From OLB11 sp044234005 (lineage in GTDB: Bacteria; Bacteroidota; Bacteroidia; Chitinophagales; Chitinophagaceae): DNA of 54,311 nt. A program made the translations under genes and the position numbers. Positions 1-9,196 of this stretch are shown one piece after another. Location of the stretch: assembly GCA_044234005.1 (NCBI GenBank), contig JBIIJE010000005.1, forward strand, positions 1-54,311, written 5' to 3'. The first letter of the stretch is position 1. Each line of letters begins with the position of its first letter. Below the pieces are notes generated by a model. It worked only from the letters and a program-made list of their open reading frames with translations. It did not search any database and was not told the DNA's origin.

Positions 1-505
1 GCTCCTTTAAACACCACCAAAGGCTTTCGATATAGTCATTCTCATAAGTAACATATGGATTATCTAAATCTACCCAATAGCCCATTTTGGTGGTTATTTC
101 ATCCCACTTATCTTTAAATCTACCAACGGCTTCACGGCATTTTTGATTATACTCTTCAATCGATATTTTAGTCCCTATATCTTCCTTCGTAATCCCAAGT
201 TCTTTCTCTACACCTAGCTCTACAGGCAATCCGTGCGTATCCCAGCCTGCCTTTCGATTTACTTGAAAGCCAGTCATAGTTTTATACCTGCATATCATAT
301 CTTTTAAGGTACGCGAAATCACATGATGAATACCAGGCATACCATTCGCCGAGGGTGGTCCTTCGTAGAATACAAATGGTTCGGCGCCATTTCGGTTGAT
401 AATACTTTTTTCAAAAATATTTTCGGATTGCCAATATTGAAGCATTTCGGCTTCTAGTGAAGGCAGGTGAAGTTGTTTGGGTAGAAAATATTTTGTATCA
501 GACAT
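1..505 (-). CDS. ileS: Isoleucyl-tRNA synthetase, N-terminal part (cut by window edge)
   Basis: Charges tRNA-Ile with isoleucine in the cytoplasm. Only the first 168 residues lie in the window. The class I HIGH-type signature is visible as GIHH at residues 58-61, inside a PPSANGMPGIHHV stretch, followed by a typical IleRS segment around GWDTHGLPVELGVEKELGI. The ATG at 503-505 is the first start in frame and sits 18 nt after a TATCTTTG -7 box. The identification is firm from these motifs. Everything after residue 168 (editing domain, KMSKS loop) is outside the window and cannot be judged. Confidence 0.95.
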   Translation of the reverse strand, partial: MSDTKYFLPKQLHLPSLEAEMLQYWQSENIFEKSIINRNGAEPFVFYEGPPSANGMPGIHHVISRTLKDMICRYKTMTGFQVNRKAGWDTHGLPVELGVEKELGITKEDIGTKISIEEYNQKCREAVGRFKDKWDEITTKMGYWVDLDNPYVTYENDYIESLWWCLKE

Positions 506-523
506 AGTATTAAAAAATGGGCG

Positions 524-531
524 CAAAGATA
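524..531 (-). promoter_or_regulatory. Bacteroidota -7 box for ileS
   Basis: On the minus strand this reads TATCTTTG, an exact match to the Bacteroidota TAnnTTTG box, 18 nt before the ileS ATG. No good TTTG -33 element is seen at the usual spacing. It would give a leader of only about a dozen nucleotides. Confidence 0.5.
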
Positions 532-567
532 ATTTTTAAAAGTGAAAATGAACATAAGCTAAAAAAA

Positions 568-591
568 AAGCCATGCTTTAAAACATGGCTT
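568..591 (-). terminator. Rho-independent terminator after the 625-2424 lipoprotein gene
   Basis: An 8-bp perfect stem AAGCCATG/CATGGCTT closes an 8-nt loop. Read on the minus strand it is followed by a run of T residues (complement of the A run at 561-569), so it ends transcription leaving the lipoprotein gene before ileS. The plus-strand tail is poorer in T. Confidence 0.85.
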
Positions 592-624
592 CTTTTACTA
601 TGAGAAACAAAAACGAAACTTTTT

Positions 625-2424
625 CTAATTTGCTCGTTCGGCACGGAAAGTACCCGATATCATATAACTGTTACCTGAAGGCTGTCCTATTAAAGTTGCT
701 GTATACGAACCTAATACATCATTCGGGAATCCCGGAAATGAGGTGTAGGTAACCGTGTTCGTAGAAGTAGCAGACAATAGCCATTGTGTATCAGTCCATG
801 AAGCATTTGTTATGCCACCAATACTTAATGATGACATAGGGAATGTACCAGAAGTTAAACCATCCGCTACAAAATTTAAATATCGAAGCAAGTTTGTAGA
901 ATCTTCTGCATAAATATTAGAATTTGAAGATGTTACATTACATCCTGGCAAGGTGTTAGGTTCGCTAAATGTATAATTTGTCGTCGTGTTATTAAATGTA
1001 TTTGTCATGGATACAGTTAAAAAACGAATTGTGTTGCCACAGGCTGCAAAACTGCCCAAATTGTTAGCTCCTGTAGCCAAAGAAATAGGACTACTTGTAT
1101 TACCATAAGTACCTGAGGCATTATCGTAAGCTGTGATAGTAATTGGCGTGGTTGGCGTGCATGAGAAGCTATAATTAAATTGACCCAGACTATTCGCATT
1201 TACCAAAATAAATCCTGGGTTGATTAAGATCGTACCATTACTGATTGGATTATTACTACAATCCCAAATTACACCCGAAACATTGCTGACAGCAGGGTAT
1301 GCCACCGTTATAGTTCCTAAATTGATATTTGTATTTTGTGTTGTAATTGTTTGTGTATAAATAGGGGCGCTAGTCCCACAAAGTGCTGTTAGGTAAACGT
1401 TTAAAGTAAGTATTGCATTCGCTTCAGCCATACCTCCTATCCAACCATTTGAATTGGAATAGCCATGTGCTCCTGCGTTGGCAGCGTTGTGTAAGCTAAC
1501 ATAGGCATTAGGAATTGGATTGCCCAATCCATCAACAAGAATCATTTCTAACATGATAGCTTGCGCTTGTAAGTCGAAGTTCCAATAGCTAAAGTGTTTT
1601 ACTGTGCCCACATATTTACCTCCTACTAAATTAGCAGATCCTTCTTCCATCCATATTTCCTTCACGTCGTCAAAATACCACATCGGTATTTTAGCACTCG
1701 CGCTCGCTTGCAAGCTAGCTGGAACATCCATCGCAATAGTAGCTTCACGCGTTGGTACTAGTTGTAATTCGTTGCCATTTTGATCATACATTTCGGCTAC
1801 TAACATGCCGTAGCTTTTCAATACTTTCTCTTCGCCATTCGCCTCATCTAAACCACGCAATGCGCCTGGCATTGTATTGATACCCATACTCGTTGTAGGG
1901 TCAATAACTTTGGCATATACATATACTTGTCCACTGTAGGCCGCTCCATTAGCTTTGCTCACAAGGCTGTTAGCTTGAAAAGTAATGGATAAGCCTCCAT
2001 TAAAATTAACCGCACCTCCGTTAGCAGCTACAAATGATTGAGGATTTTCCTTTTTCATCAATGACATTTTAATGGTATGACGCTGATTAGCGCTTATCAT
2101 CACAGAACGATAGCCTGTAAAATATGTTTGCTTGCTAACCTTCACAGTTGTATTATGCTCTGGCATACTTATGTTCGTGAATGTAAAGTATCCATTTACA
2201 TCAGAATTGGCAAAATTTGTTCCAACGCTTACACTAGCTCCTTCAAGTGGGGCTCCACTTTCATCTAATATAATACCTGATAAAGAGGCTACTACTTTCT
2301 TTGAGTTATCGTATGGAGTCACTCTTCCAGGTGTTTGTACATAATTTCGTTTGCACGATTGAGAACCTATTATAATGATTGCGAGCATAGCTAGCAGGCT
2401 GAATAGGCTTAGTTTTTTGTTCAT
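625..2424 (-). CDS. Surface lipoprotein with carboxypeptidase regulatory-like domain
   Basis: A 599-residue secreted protein. I chose the ATG at 2422-2424 because it begins a lipoprotein signal peptide (MNKKLSLF, hydrophobic core, Cys24 in GSQSCK); the longer open frame upstream to 2574 has no signal. After the signal comes a carboxypeptidase regulatory-like beta-sandwich (SGIILDESGAPLEGASVSVG, about residues 46-125), then a long region with further repeats of the same kind (VSNVSGVIWDCSNNPISNG). It is likely anchored at the outer membrane. Function is unknown; such proteins are common surface binding or scaffold modules in Bacteroidota. The gene is monocistronic with its own terminator at 568-591. 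Confidence 0.8.
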   Translation of the reverse strand: MNKKLSLFSLLAMLAIIIIGSQSCKRNYVQTPGRVTPYDNSKKVVASLSGIILDESGAPLEGASVSVGTNFANSDVNGYFTFTNISMPEHNTTVKVSKQTYFTGYRSVMISANQRHTIKMSLMKKENPQSFVAANGGAVNFNGGLSITFQANSLVSKANGAAYSGQVYVYAKVIDPTTSMGINTMPGALRGLDEANGEEKVLKSYGMLVAEMYDQNGNELQLVPTREATIAMDVPASLQASASAKIPMWYFDDVKEIWMEEGSANLVGGKYVGTVKHFSYWNFDLQAQAIMLEMILVDGLGNPIPNAYVSLHNAANAGAHGYSNSNGWIGGMAEANAILTLNVYLTALCGTSAPIYTQTITTQNTNINLGTITVAYPAVSNVSGVIWDCSNNPISNGTILINPGFILVNANSLGQFNYSFSCTPTTPITITAYDNASGTYGNTSSPISLATGANNLGSFAACGNTIRFLTVSMTNTFNNTTTNYTFSEPNTLPGCNVTSSNSNIYAEDSTNLLRYLNFVADGLTSGTFPMSSLSIGGITNASWTDTQWLLSATSTNTVTYTSFPGFPNDVLGSYTATLIGQPSGNSYMISGTFRAERAN

Positions 2425-2693
2425 GATATTACTTTTAAGTTTGGGTTTATAAAATAGAATCCATGCTATTGACGCACATCTTTCTTTTTGCGTTAGCGAA
2501 TATCCATAAAAAAATAGAATTATACGAGAAGTGACAGTTTTATGACAAAAATTAAATAGCACAATCAATATCAAGAACTGACGAATGACTAAATAATTAG
2601 GATTTTTTAATTAAAATTCTCTATTAAAAATTAATTCAAATATTGAAGCTTATTAGTACTTTGTACAAAATTCTCTAAAAATTTAATTCTAGG

Positions 2694-3562
2694 ATAAGAA
2701 AATTAACCCTCATACTCATCATAAGTCACCTCTTAATCTTATTCCCTTATATATCTCCAGCGCAATGTTTACTTATCCCGATTTCCGATACAAGGATTCA
2801 AACAGAATCTGATCTGATTGTGGAAGGGCAAGTTGTTGCCATTGAATGTATATGGAATACACAGCAAAATGCAATTTATACCAAACACCAAATTCACATA
2901 ACCAAAATCTTTAAGGCAATCTTATAACCCATAAAATCAGTATTCTTGAAAGATTTGGTACTATTGGCTTACGCAAACATATATCTTCAAATGCATTAAA
3001 TCTAAGTGCTGGAAATGCAGGTGTTTTTCACTTAAAAAATTCAATTGTATCTGTCGCAAACGCTTCCAATCTAATGGAATTTTATGCAGGCAAGCAAGGT
3101 TATTTGGCTTATGACGCCGATAAAAATCAAGCTTCAACTCCTTTTCATATTTATAACAATATTCAAACTGAGGTGTATGATTACTTGGAACAAAGTTTAA
3201 AACGAAAAATGAAAGTTATATACGTTTTAGATTGGAGTACTATAATTCCGTTTGAAAATCATGAGCATGCCTTTAAGAGTAATTTCTTTTCACAAACTAG
3301 GTTGAAGACACCTATGCAAAACGAGCATGGCGGTGGATTAGAAAATTTGGTATCGCCATCAGGTTCTATTAGCAGCTATTCACCAACCACCGCAAGGGGC
3401 GGTTTTGATACGTTAACAATCAATGGTAGCGGTTTTGGGAGCACACAAGGTACTTCGTTTGTATTATTCCCGCAAGTAGAGCATACTGTTTTGATTAACG
3501 CACCAATTAATGGATTATTTTATAAATCACCCAGGTATTACTACATTCGCAAGTATTGTTAG
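2694..3562 (+). pseudogene. Decayed secreted TIG/IPT-domain protein
   Basis: A broken gene. The frame opens at ATA 2694, where ATG would be expected (ATA AGA AAA TTA ACC, then a signal-peptide-like hydrophobic stretch ending in PAQC). It continues through VEGQVVAIECIWN to FKAIL and a TAA at 2925. Restoring one G near 2914-2917 reads FKGNLITHKISIL and joins the downstream frame, which runs to 3562 and includes a TIG/IPT start (SISSYSPTTARGGFDTLTINGSG). The domain then breaks off; no catalytic or T9SS tail follows. So it has a lost start codon, one frameshift and a lost 3' part. From memory of the family, intact relatives are long T9SS-secreted proteins with a TIG domain, sometimes with a matrixin protease; that assignment is inference. 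Confidence 0.75.
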
Positions 3563-3568
3563 CTTGAT

Positions 3569-4555
3569 ATGATTATTTCTAAAACCCCCGTACGTGTAAG
3601 CTTTTTTGGAGGTGGCTCCGACTATCCGGATTATTATTTACAACATGGTGGGGCTGTTTTATCTACCTCTATCGATAAGTATATTTATATATCAGTAAGA
3701 AAAATGACTGGTATTTTCGATGTAAAGTATCGTATTGGATATTCGAAACTCGAACTATGTAACGAGGTGGATGAGATACAACATACAATCGTAAAAGCAT
3801 GTATTAAACATCTACAGATAAAAGATGGATTAGAGATACATATCGTTTCAGACTTACCAGCACGAACAGGTATTGGTTCATCATCGGCCTGCACGGTAGG
3901 TATGTTAAACGCACTGCATACGTTTTTAGGTAATAGCCGAACAAAACATGAATTAGCGCTGGAAGCTATTTATGTTGAGCAAGTAATTTTGAACGAGCGC
4001 GTTGGTGTGCAAGACCAACTTGCTGCCGCTCATGGTGGTTTTAACCACATTACTTTTTCAACTGAAAATGTTTTAAGTGTTACACCTGTTGAATTGAATG
4101 TGGAGCTACGTAACATGCTTCAAAATCGATTGATGATGTTTTATACAGGAATTGCAAGATTTGCTCATCAAGTTCTCGAAGAACAAATTCAAAATATACA
4201 ACAACAAAAAATTACACCGAATATGAAAGAAATCAAAGCCTTGGTAAATAAAGGCTTAGAATTACTTTCTTCGAATAACTCTTTAGATAAATTTGGCGCA
4301 CTGATGCATGAAACGTGGCTTATGAAACGTGGTCTATCATCAGCTATTAGTAACGATTTTTTAGATGATATTTACCAACGTGCACTTGATGGTGGCGCTT
4401 TAGGAGGAAAATTATTAGGTGCAGGCGGTGGTGGTTTTTTTGTATTTTACGTGCCAGATTCAAAGCAAGAATCAGTACTTGAAGCACTTCATGATTTACA
4501 TCAAATCCCCTTTAAATTCGAACAAGAGGGTACTTCGATTATTTATAAAAGCTAG
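3569..4555 (+). CDS. GHMP-family sugar kinase (heptose-7-phosphate kinase-like)
   Basis: A 328-residue cytoplasmic ATP-dependent small-molecule kinase. Motif 1 is seen at residues 7-19 (PVRVSFFGGGSDY), the ATP-binding motif 2 at about 96-108 (LPARTGIGSSSAC), and motif 3 at about 279-290 (GGKLLGAGGGGF). The FFGGGSDYPDYY opening resembles D-glycero-D-manno-heptose 7-phosphate kinase (HddA), which feeds GDP-heptose to surface glycans; fucokinase-like members share this layout. No other heptose pathway gene is nearby, so the substrate is uncertain. The ATG lies 7 nt after the stop of the preceding pseudogene. Confidence 0.85.
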   Translation: MIISKTPVRVSFFGGGSDYPDYYLQHGGAVLSTSIDKYIYISVRKMTGIFDVKYRIGYSKLELCNEVDEIQHTIVKACIKHLQIKDGLEIHIVSDLPARTGIGSSSACTVGMLNALHTFLGNSRTKHELALEAIYVEQVILNERVGVQDQLAAAHGGFNHITFSTENVLSVTPVELNVELRNMLQNRLMMFYTGIARFAHQVLEEQIQNIQQQKITPNMKEIKALVNKGLELLSSNNSLDKFGALMHETWLMKRGLSSAISNDFLDDIYQRALDGGALGGKLLGAGGGGFFVFYVPDSKQESVLEALHDLHQIPFKFEQEGTSIIYKS

Positions 4556-4703
4556 CCCTTTGCTAAACCCCAGATTATGAGAGTTAGCAAGATTCTGTTG
4601 GTTAAGATCGAAAACGTATCAATTAGACGCATTAATTATCGGCAACCCTATAAAAGCAGAGCGAACAGAGAAACTAGAACCTGAGAATAAAAAAATAGAA
4701 AAC

Positions 4704-5207
4704 ATGTTAAAATTCTTTATTTTGGTTGCGGCTGCAAGTATTATAATTTCTTGTAACAGTTCAATCAAACCTAACTCAACCGACACAAACAATAACAGTT
4801 TTTATGCACTTGAAAAAGCCAGTTGGTTAATTGGTAAATGGCAAAATAATTCAACTGCGGGGTATGCGTCGGAAACATGGGATAAGAAAAATGATTCCAC
4901 TTATTTTGGTCAGAGCTTTTTTGTGATAGGGAAAGATACTGTATCATCAGAAACCATTAGCCTTGAACAAAATGGGAATCAATTATTTTATATTCCAACT
5001 GTTAAGGACCAAAATGACGGGAACCCAGTAAAATTTTTGCTAACATCTTCTAAGAATAGTCAACTTATTTTTGAAAATCCTACACACGATTTTCCTCAAA
5101 AAATCTCATATACACTCCTATCAAATGACACTTTGTTAGCTGAAATTTCAGGGACGATGGATGGAAAACCTAATTCTCAAAAATTTCCGATGACAAGAAT
5201 AAAATAA
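4704..5207 (+). CDS. Small lipoprotein, DUF6265-like
   Basis: A 167-residue protein with a short lipoprotein signal and Cys17 (SIIISCNSS). The mature part has the signature LEKASWLIGKWQNN near its start and FENPTHDFPQKISY near residues 130-143, which I recognise as the DUF6265 pattern (a calycin-like barrel with no assigned reaction). It is probably a periplasmic or outer-membrane lipoprotein. It stands alone, followed by a long gene-free stretch. Confidence 0.75.
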   Translation: MLKFFILVAAASIIISCNSSIKPNSTDTNNNSFYALEKASWLIGKWQNNSTAGYASETWDKKNDSTYFGQSFFVIGKDTVSSETISLEQNGNQLFYIPTVKDQNDGNPVKFLLTSSKNSQLIFENPTHDFPQKISYTLLSNDTLLAEISGTMDGKPNSQKFPMTRIK

Positions 5208-5631
5208 GCTTATAGAATAACTTAGAAGGAGGCATGTCTATACAGAAATATGATTCTTGAAAAATTAATTCATACCCAACGTAAAATCCTATAGTTCATT
5301 TGGACTGCACAAGTGTACCCAAAAAAGTTCTTCCCGAGAATATGTCCCAAAACCAATGGTTTAATTGCAAATGTGATTCATATCTGCAATCCTCTTCCTC
5401 TTTTTAGCACAACATATTATACCAGCTCCATTCATAAAATTGTCCGAAGGATTTTTTTGAAATGCTAAATGGCATTACTTTAACCGCAGCAAAGCTGGCA
5501 CCTAATGAAAGTATCAATAATTATCTATTAAACTAGCTTAATATAGTAAATGAACACATGTGACTTGCATATAATACCTAATTGTTTTCAAAGCATTGTA
5601 GCAAGTAAAAGTTTTATGCCAAATTATGCGA
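5208..5631. other. Gene-free stretch
   Basis: No frame with coding character, RNA gene or recognisable relic is seen. The next 165 bases hold a hairpin and a dispersed repeat, listed separately. Confidence 0.5.
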
Positions 5632-5656
5632 TAGGATTTGAGGAACGAAAATTCTA
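5632..5656 (+). repeat. Hairpin with GAGGAACGA loop
   Basis: An 8-bp stem TAGGATTT/AAATTCTA with one G-T wobble closes a 9-nt loop GAGGAACGA. It sits 5 nt before the MITE-like repeat copy A, whose own loop carries the same sequence on the opposite strand. Confidence 0.5.
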
Positions 5657-5661
5657 GCATG

Positions 5662-5795
5662 TTATACCGATTAGACAAATGTAATAGATTAAAATTTCGT
5701 TCCTCCATTTAATCTAAACATTTCTATCCATAGGCATTTACCATTTTTCGTCAAGCGAAATGTATAATATAAAATTAATGTCAAAATGGTATTAG
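5662..5795 (+). repeat. MITE-like dispersed repeat, copy A
   Basis: 134 bp nearly identical to 39656-39788: I count three substitutions and one indel. It begins TTATACC and ends GGTATTAG, so the ends are short inverted repeats (TACC/GGTA) flanked by TTA on both sides. Inside is a two-part stem, 5675-5682 with 5718-5725 and 5686-5693 with 5708-5715, closing a 14-nt loop. In this copy one outer pair is broken (ACATTTCT instead of ACATTTGT). No coding frame. It is compatible with a non-autonomous mobile element; no transposase is present in the window. Confidence 0.75.
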
Positions 5796-5920
5796 ATGTG
5801 GTTACCCCGAAAATCTTCAGATAATCATACAATTAATCCTATTGATCTAAATTCTATTCCACTCCCAACGATTTAAGCATCATTGCAAGAATCAGACTTA
5901 GCTAGAATCAAAACTTAAAA

Positions 5921-5944
5921 GGCTACTCAATTGCTTGAATAGCC
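5921..5944 (-). terminator. Terminator of the M36 protease gene
   Basis: A 10-bp stem GGCTACTCAA/TTGAATAGCC with one mismatch and a 4-nt loop, followed on the minus strand by CCTTTTAAGTTTT. It lies 24 bp beyond the stop codon. Confidence 0.75.
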
Positions 5945-5967
5945 CTTTATTAAATCTTTCTAAATGA

Positions 5968-8925
5968 TTATTGAACGATATTGAGCTTTTGGATATACTT
6001 TTTTCCATTCAATTCTACACGTAAGAAATATAAACCTGAGGTAATATTTTGTAATTGAATTTGCATATTACCGTTCGTGAGTTGAGATCCTTGTTGAATT
6101 TTTGCGCCCACTGTATTCACCAATTCGTAAGTAAGTTCGCCTTGGTCTTGGGTTAACACTGTTACATTCCTGTTGGCAGGATTTGGGAAAACAGCTGCTT
6201 CTAAGCCTTGCTGGTTCAGTAAACCTAATGGTGAAGTATCAATATCAAAAATTTGAATATCATCCACCGCTGCCTCAACCAAAGAACCTGTTGTATTTAC
6301 AGCGTCTATACTATCAAGGGCTACAAAGCGAAGTTTAATTGTTGCGCTCCCTTGAGAAGGAACAATAATCTGGCGGCGCCATGAAACATCGGGTTGATAA
6401 GATCTCTCTAGAGAAGTCCAATTGACCCCATTATTATAAGATACCCATGTCTGCCAATTATCTTTACGTGGGCTATTGCCTTGACTATTAGTAAACCAAC
6501 GCCAGTATGAAACTACAGGTTTATTGTAAGGTGTTAAATCAAATTCTTGAGTGATTAGCGTTGTTCTGCCACCATCAACATCAGCAGCTGTTGGTTGTGC
6601 AGTTGCAGAAGATGCATTACCCGTAAAAGCACACTTGCCAGTTCCACTTGTATGATCCATTCCTGTTTGTACAACTTCACCTTCAATGGTTTTTGACGAA
6701 ATAGGTATTCCTACATCCCATTTACCTTTTGAGGTAAGCGTCACAGGGTCCGTTGATAATCCGAATTGCCAATTGGCTGTGCTAGGTGCTATAGCATCAA
6801 AATTTTCTGTGAATACTGGCTTATAACCATATAAAATATAAAATGGTAAATTTCTTTGGGAAAATCCAACAGAAAATTTCCCTTGCAAAGGCGCATCAAT
6901 ATTAGGAATATTTGCATCGTCATACAACATAAAATAGTATTCGTAAATATCACCTGCCGATGCATTGGTTGGCGTGAAATTGCCATTAAAAATTGTATCA
7001 TTGGTTTTTACCATCAACACTGAATCCAATGCAGTTGTTCCTCTTTTTCTAACAAACATTTTAACATCTCCTAAAAAGGGCTTAAACTCCGTTATCGCCA
7101 CCGCACTAATTGGAATACTATTTGTTAGTTGCGTGGTAATATTTCCTTCATGTTCTATTTCGCTTTGGTTTAGTAAATAAATTCCGTGTCTTGCAAAACC
7201 CTTTACAATAGCTTGAAAATGTGGTGTACCATCAAAAATATTATTGTTATCATCATCATATTCCAAAGCATCTAGCAAAATATCGTGATAAACTTGCCCT
7301 TCTGTACCATCAGGTCCATTGGCTAAGCCATAATGTGATTCTGCAAAAATTTGTGACATGGTATCAATTGCTGTAGAAAGATTTCCACCCATAAATCCAG
7401 CAACAGCCCACCATGCGCCTGCAATAATTTCACCATCGGCATGAACTTGACCTACAAGATTAGCTGGGTAAACTTTAGGGGCTTGATCATATCGACGTAT
7501 AAAAGAATTAGGGGCATTCACATTAAAACCTTGACCTACAATAGGGTTTTTCGTAATAGACATTGCCCAAACATCTGAATATCCTTCTCCCATACCTCCA
7601 TTCTCGAAAATGGTACCCTGATCTGCCCAAAATTCATTTGTTATTCCGTGTCCATACTCATGATACACAACCGAATTTACCATGGATAAAGCATTACAGC
7701 CGTTTGAAGTTGTATAAAAATTAATTGAAGAACCATTATAAAAAGCATTGCAATTACCATCCGTTCTATCAACACGCGTTAACATAGGATCATCCATCGC
7801 GACAAATTGAGGGATTTTTGTTTTCATAAAATCATGAACTTCATTGGCATGATAATAACAAGTCATATGTTGAATACCCGCATTCGGATTACTTAACGGA
7901 AAAGACACTGTAGCATTATTCGAAATATTAGTGGCCTGTGTCACAGGAGACACAGTTCCGCTGGCGCCAGTAACAATTCTGACATATTTACCAGAAAGAG
8001 TAAGGTCAGCATTTACAGTTGAGGCTCCAGGTAAATTTACAAATCCGTTCAAATCAGTATAATAAGAGGTGGCGTTGCCAGTAACTTTAACCAACAAATT
8101 TTTCAATGGCAACATAGCAGAAGGTGCAAATAAATTTGTGGGATAAGCATCTGCTTGCACAGTAAACCCAACATTCACAACTTTATTCTGACGATACAGG
8201 ACTTCACCATTGCTTGCATCTATATAAGTAACATACTTTCCAGGTGTAGTTTCATCATCTTGAGTGTTTACAGTCACTTTATAAGCTAGTTTGTACTCAT
8301 ATTCATTGCCATTTGGAAATGGGAACCAAACTAAATCATTCGAAACTTCTGAACTAATTACTTGTGTTGTAATCGCATTCTCCGCAGAAACAATTGCTTG
8401 ATGTGATTGCAATACAGGGGTTACATTAGGAATATTTCTATGCATATCTATACCAAATAAAATGATTTCCATTTTTTGTGTGAATCTTATTGTAACACGC
8501 GACCAAAGCACCTCTTTGCCTTCGTGTATTTGTTTGAAGTCCACATTGATATACTTTCCGTCATTCACATTTCGAGTCATTACTAACTCATCAATAGGTA
8601 AATTAAATCCTTTGAATTCATTTTGTAAAAAAGCTTTGGCTTTCATTTCCACATTATTGATGCCAGGCAAAACCATAATTGGCTTCCCTAAAGCACGATG
8701 TGGCAAATACGTTCTTCTATCAAAAAAAGCACCCCAGCTTTCATACTTTGCTTTGAACTCTTGCCAAGCTACTTGCTTCGCTAATTTGCTATACTTGTAA
8801 CCGTCATTTACCTCCGTCGCATCATGAAACGGTGTAATATTTGGATTCTGATGAGAATGCCCTTCATGGGCAAAAGCTTGAGTAGCTAGTAAAAATGAAA
8901 GCAAGGTGATTGTTATTTTCTTCAT
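5968..8925 (-). CDS. Secreted M36 (fungalysin-type) zinc metalloprotease with T9SS sorting tail
   Basis: A 985-residue exported endopeptidase. Residues 1-19 are a signal peptide (ATQAFA end). A propeptide of the FTP type follows, then the catalytic domain with HEYGH at 422-426 (zinc ligands H422, H426, catalytic E423) and the third-ligand region GMGEGYSDVW with E447, the classical M36 arrangement. After it come a beta-sandwich/MAM-like region (DVDGGRTTLITQEFDLTPY, about 775-895) and a C-terminal T9SS type A sorting domain beginning VFPNPANRN near residue 913 and ending in LNIVQ. It likely degrades extracellular protein after export across the outer membrane. Monocistronic with a terminator at 5921-5944. 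Confidence 0.93.
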   Translation of the reverse strand: MKKITITLLSFLLATQAFAHEGHSHQNPNITPFHDATEVNDGYKYSKLAKQVAWQEFKAKYESWGAFFDRRTYLPHRALGKPIMVLPGINNVEMKAKAFLQNEFKGFNLPIDELVMTRNVNDGKYINVDFKQIHEGKEVLWSRVTIRFTQKMEIILFGIDMHRNIPNVTPVLQSHQAIVSAENAITTQVISSEVSNDLVWFPFPNGNEYEYKLAYKVTVNTQDDETTPGKYVTYIDASNGEVLYRQNKVVNVGFTVQADAYPTNLFAPSAMLPLKNLLVKVTGNATSYYTDLNGFVNLPGASTVNADLTLSGKYVRIVTGASGTVSPVTQATNISNNATVSFPLSNPNAGIQHMTCYYHANEVHDFMKTKIPQFVAMDDPMLTRVDRTDGNCNAFYNGSSINFYTTSNGCNALSMVNSVVYHEYGHGITNEFWADQGTIFENGGMGEGYSDVWAMSITKNPIVGQGFNVNAPNSFIRRYDQAPKVYPANLVGQVHADGEIIAGAWWAVAGFMGGNLSTAIDTMSQIFAESHYGLANGPDGTEGQVYHDILLDALEYDDDNNNIFDGTPHFQAIVKGFARHGIYLLNQSEIEHEGNITTQLTNSIPISAVAITEFKPFLGDVKMFVRKRGTTALDSVLMVKTNDTIFNGNFTPTNASAGDIYEYYFMLYDDANIPNIDAPLQGKFSVGFSQRNLPFYILYGYKPVFTENFDAIAPSTANWQFGLSTDPVTLTSKGKWDVGIPISSKTIEGEVVQTGMDHTSGTGKCAFTGNASSATAQPTAADVDGGRTTLITQEFDLTPYNKPVVSYWRWFTNSQGNSPRKDNWQTWVSYNNGVNWTSLERSYQPDVSWRRQIIVPSQGSATIKLRFVALDSIDAVNTTGSLVEAAVDDIQIFDIDTSPLGLLNQQGLEAAVFPNPANRNVTVLTQDQGELTYELVNTVGAKIQQGSQLTNGNMQIQLQNITSGLYFLRVELNGKKYIQKLNIVQ

Positions 8926-9196
8926 TTGTTTTTTATTTATCCTCCTCTTTTAGATTTCAATACAATCGATGTGAGAAGATATTTTTTATGATGGTGTTTT
9001 TGAAAATATTAGTCGTTAAAAATCGATTATAGTTTCGAAAGTAGCAACATTGCAGTTTATGGCAAATTATTTGAGATGAATGGCTATAAATGTTACCAAT
9101 ATCTAGCTCATTAAATAGATTTAAAAAGGAAAAAAATTACCTGGAAGTAAGTTTTTCCTTGGTTAAAAGTTAAATTCACAATCTAAAATAATATTT

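Noticed and set aside
2425..2574. Longer N-terminus (50 residues) for the lipoprotein at 625-2424
   Set aside because: It would bury the lipoprotein signal peptide inside the protein; the ATG at 2424 gives a proper signal and lipobox.
4566..4703. Codon-like stretch before the DUF6265-like lipoprotein (AERTEKLEPENKK in frame)
   Set aside because: Frame is closed by stops just upstream and no signal peptide would be possible; probably chance or a very short relic.
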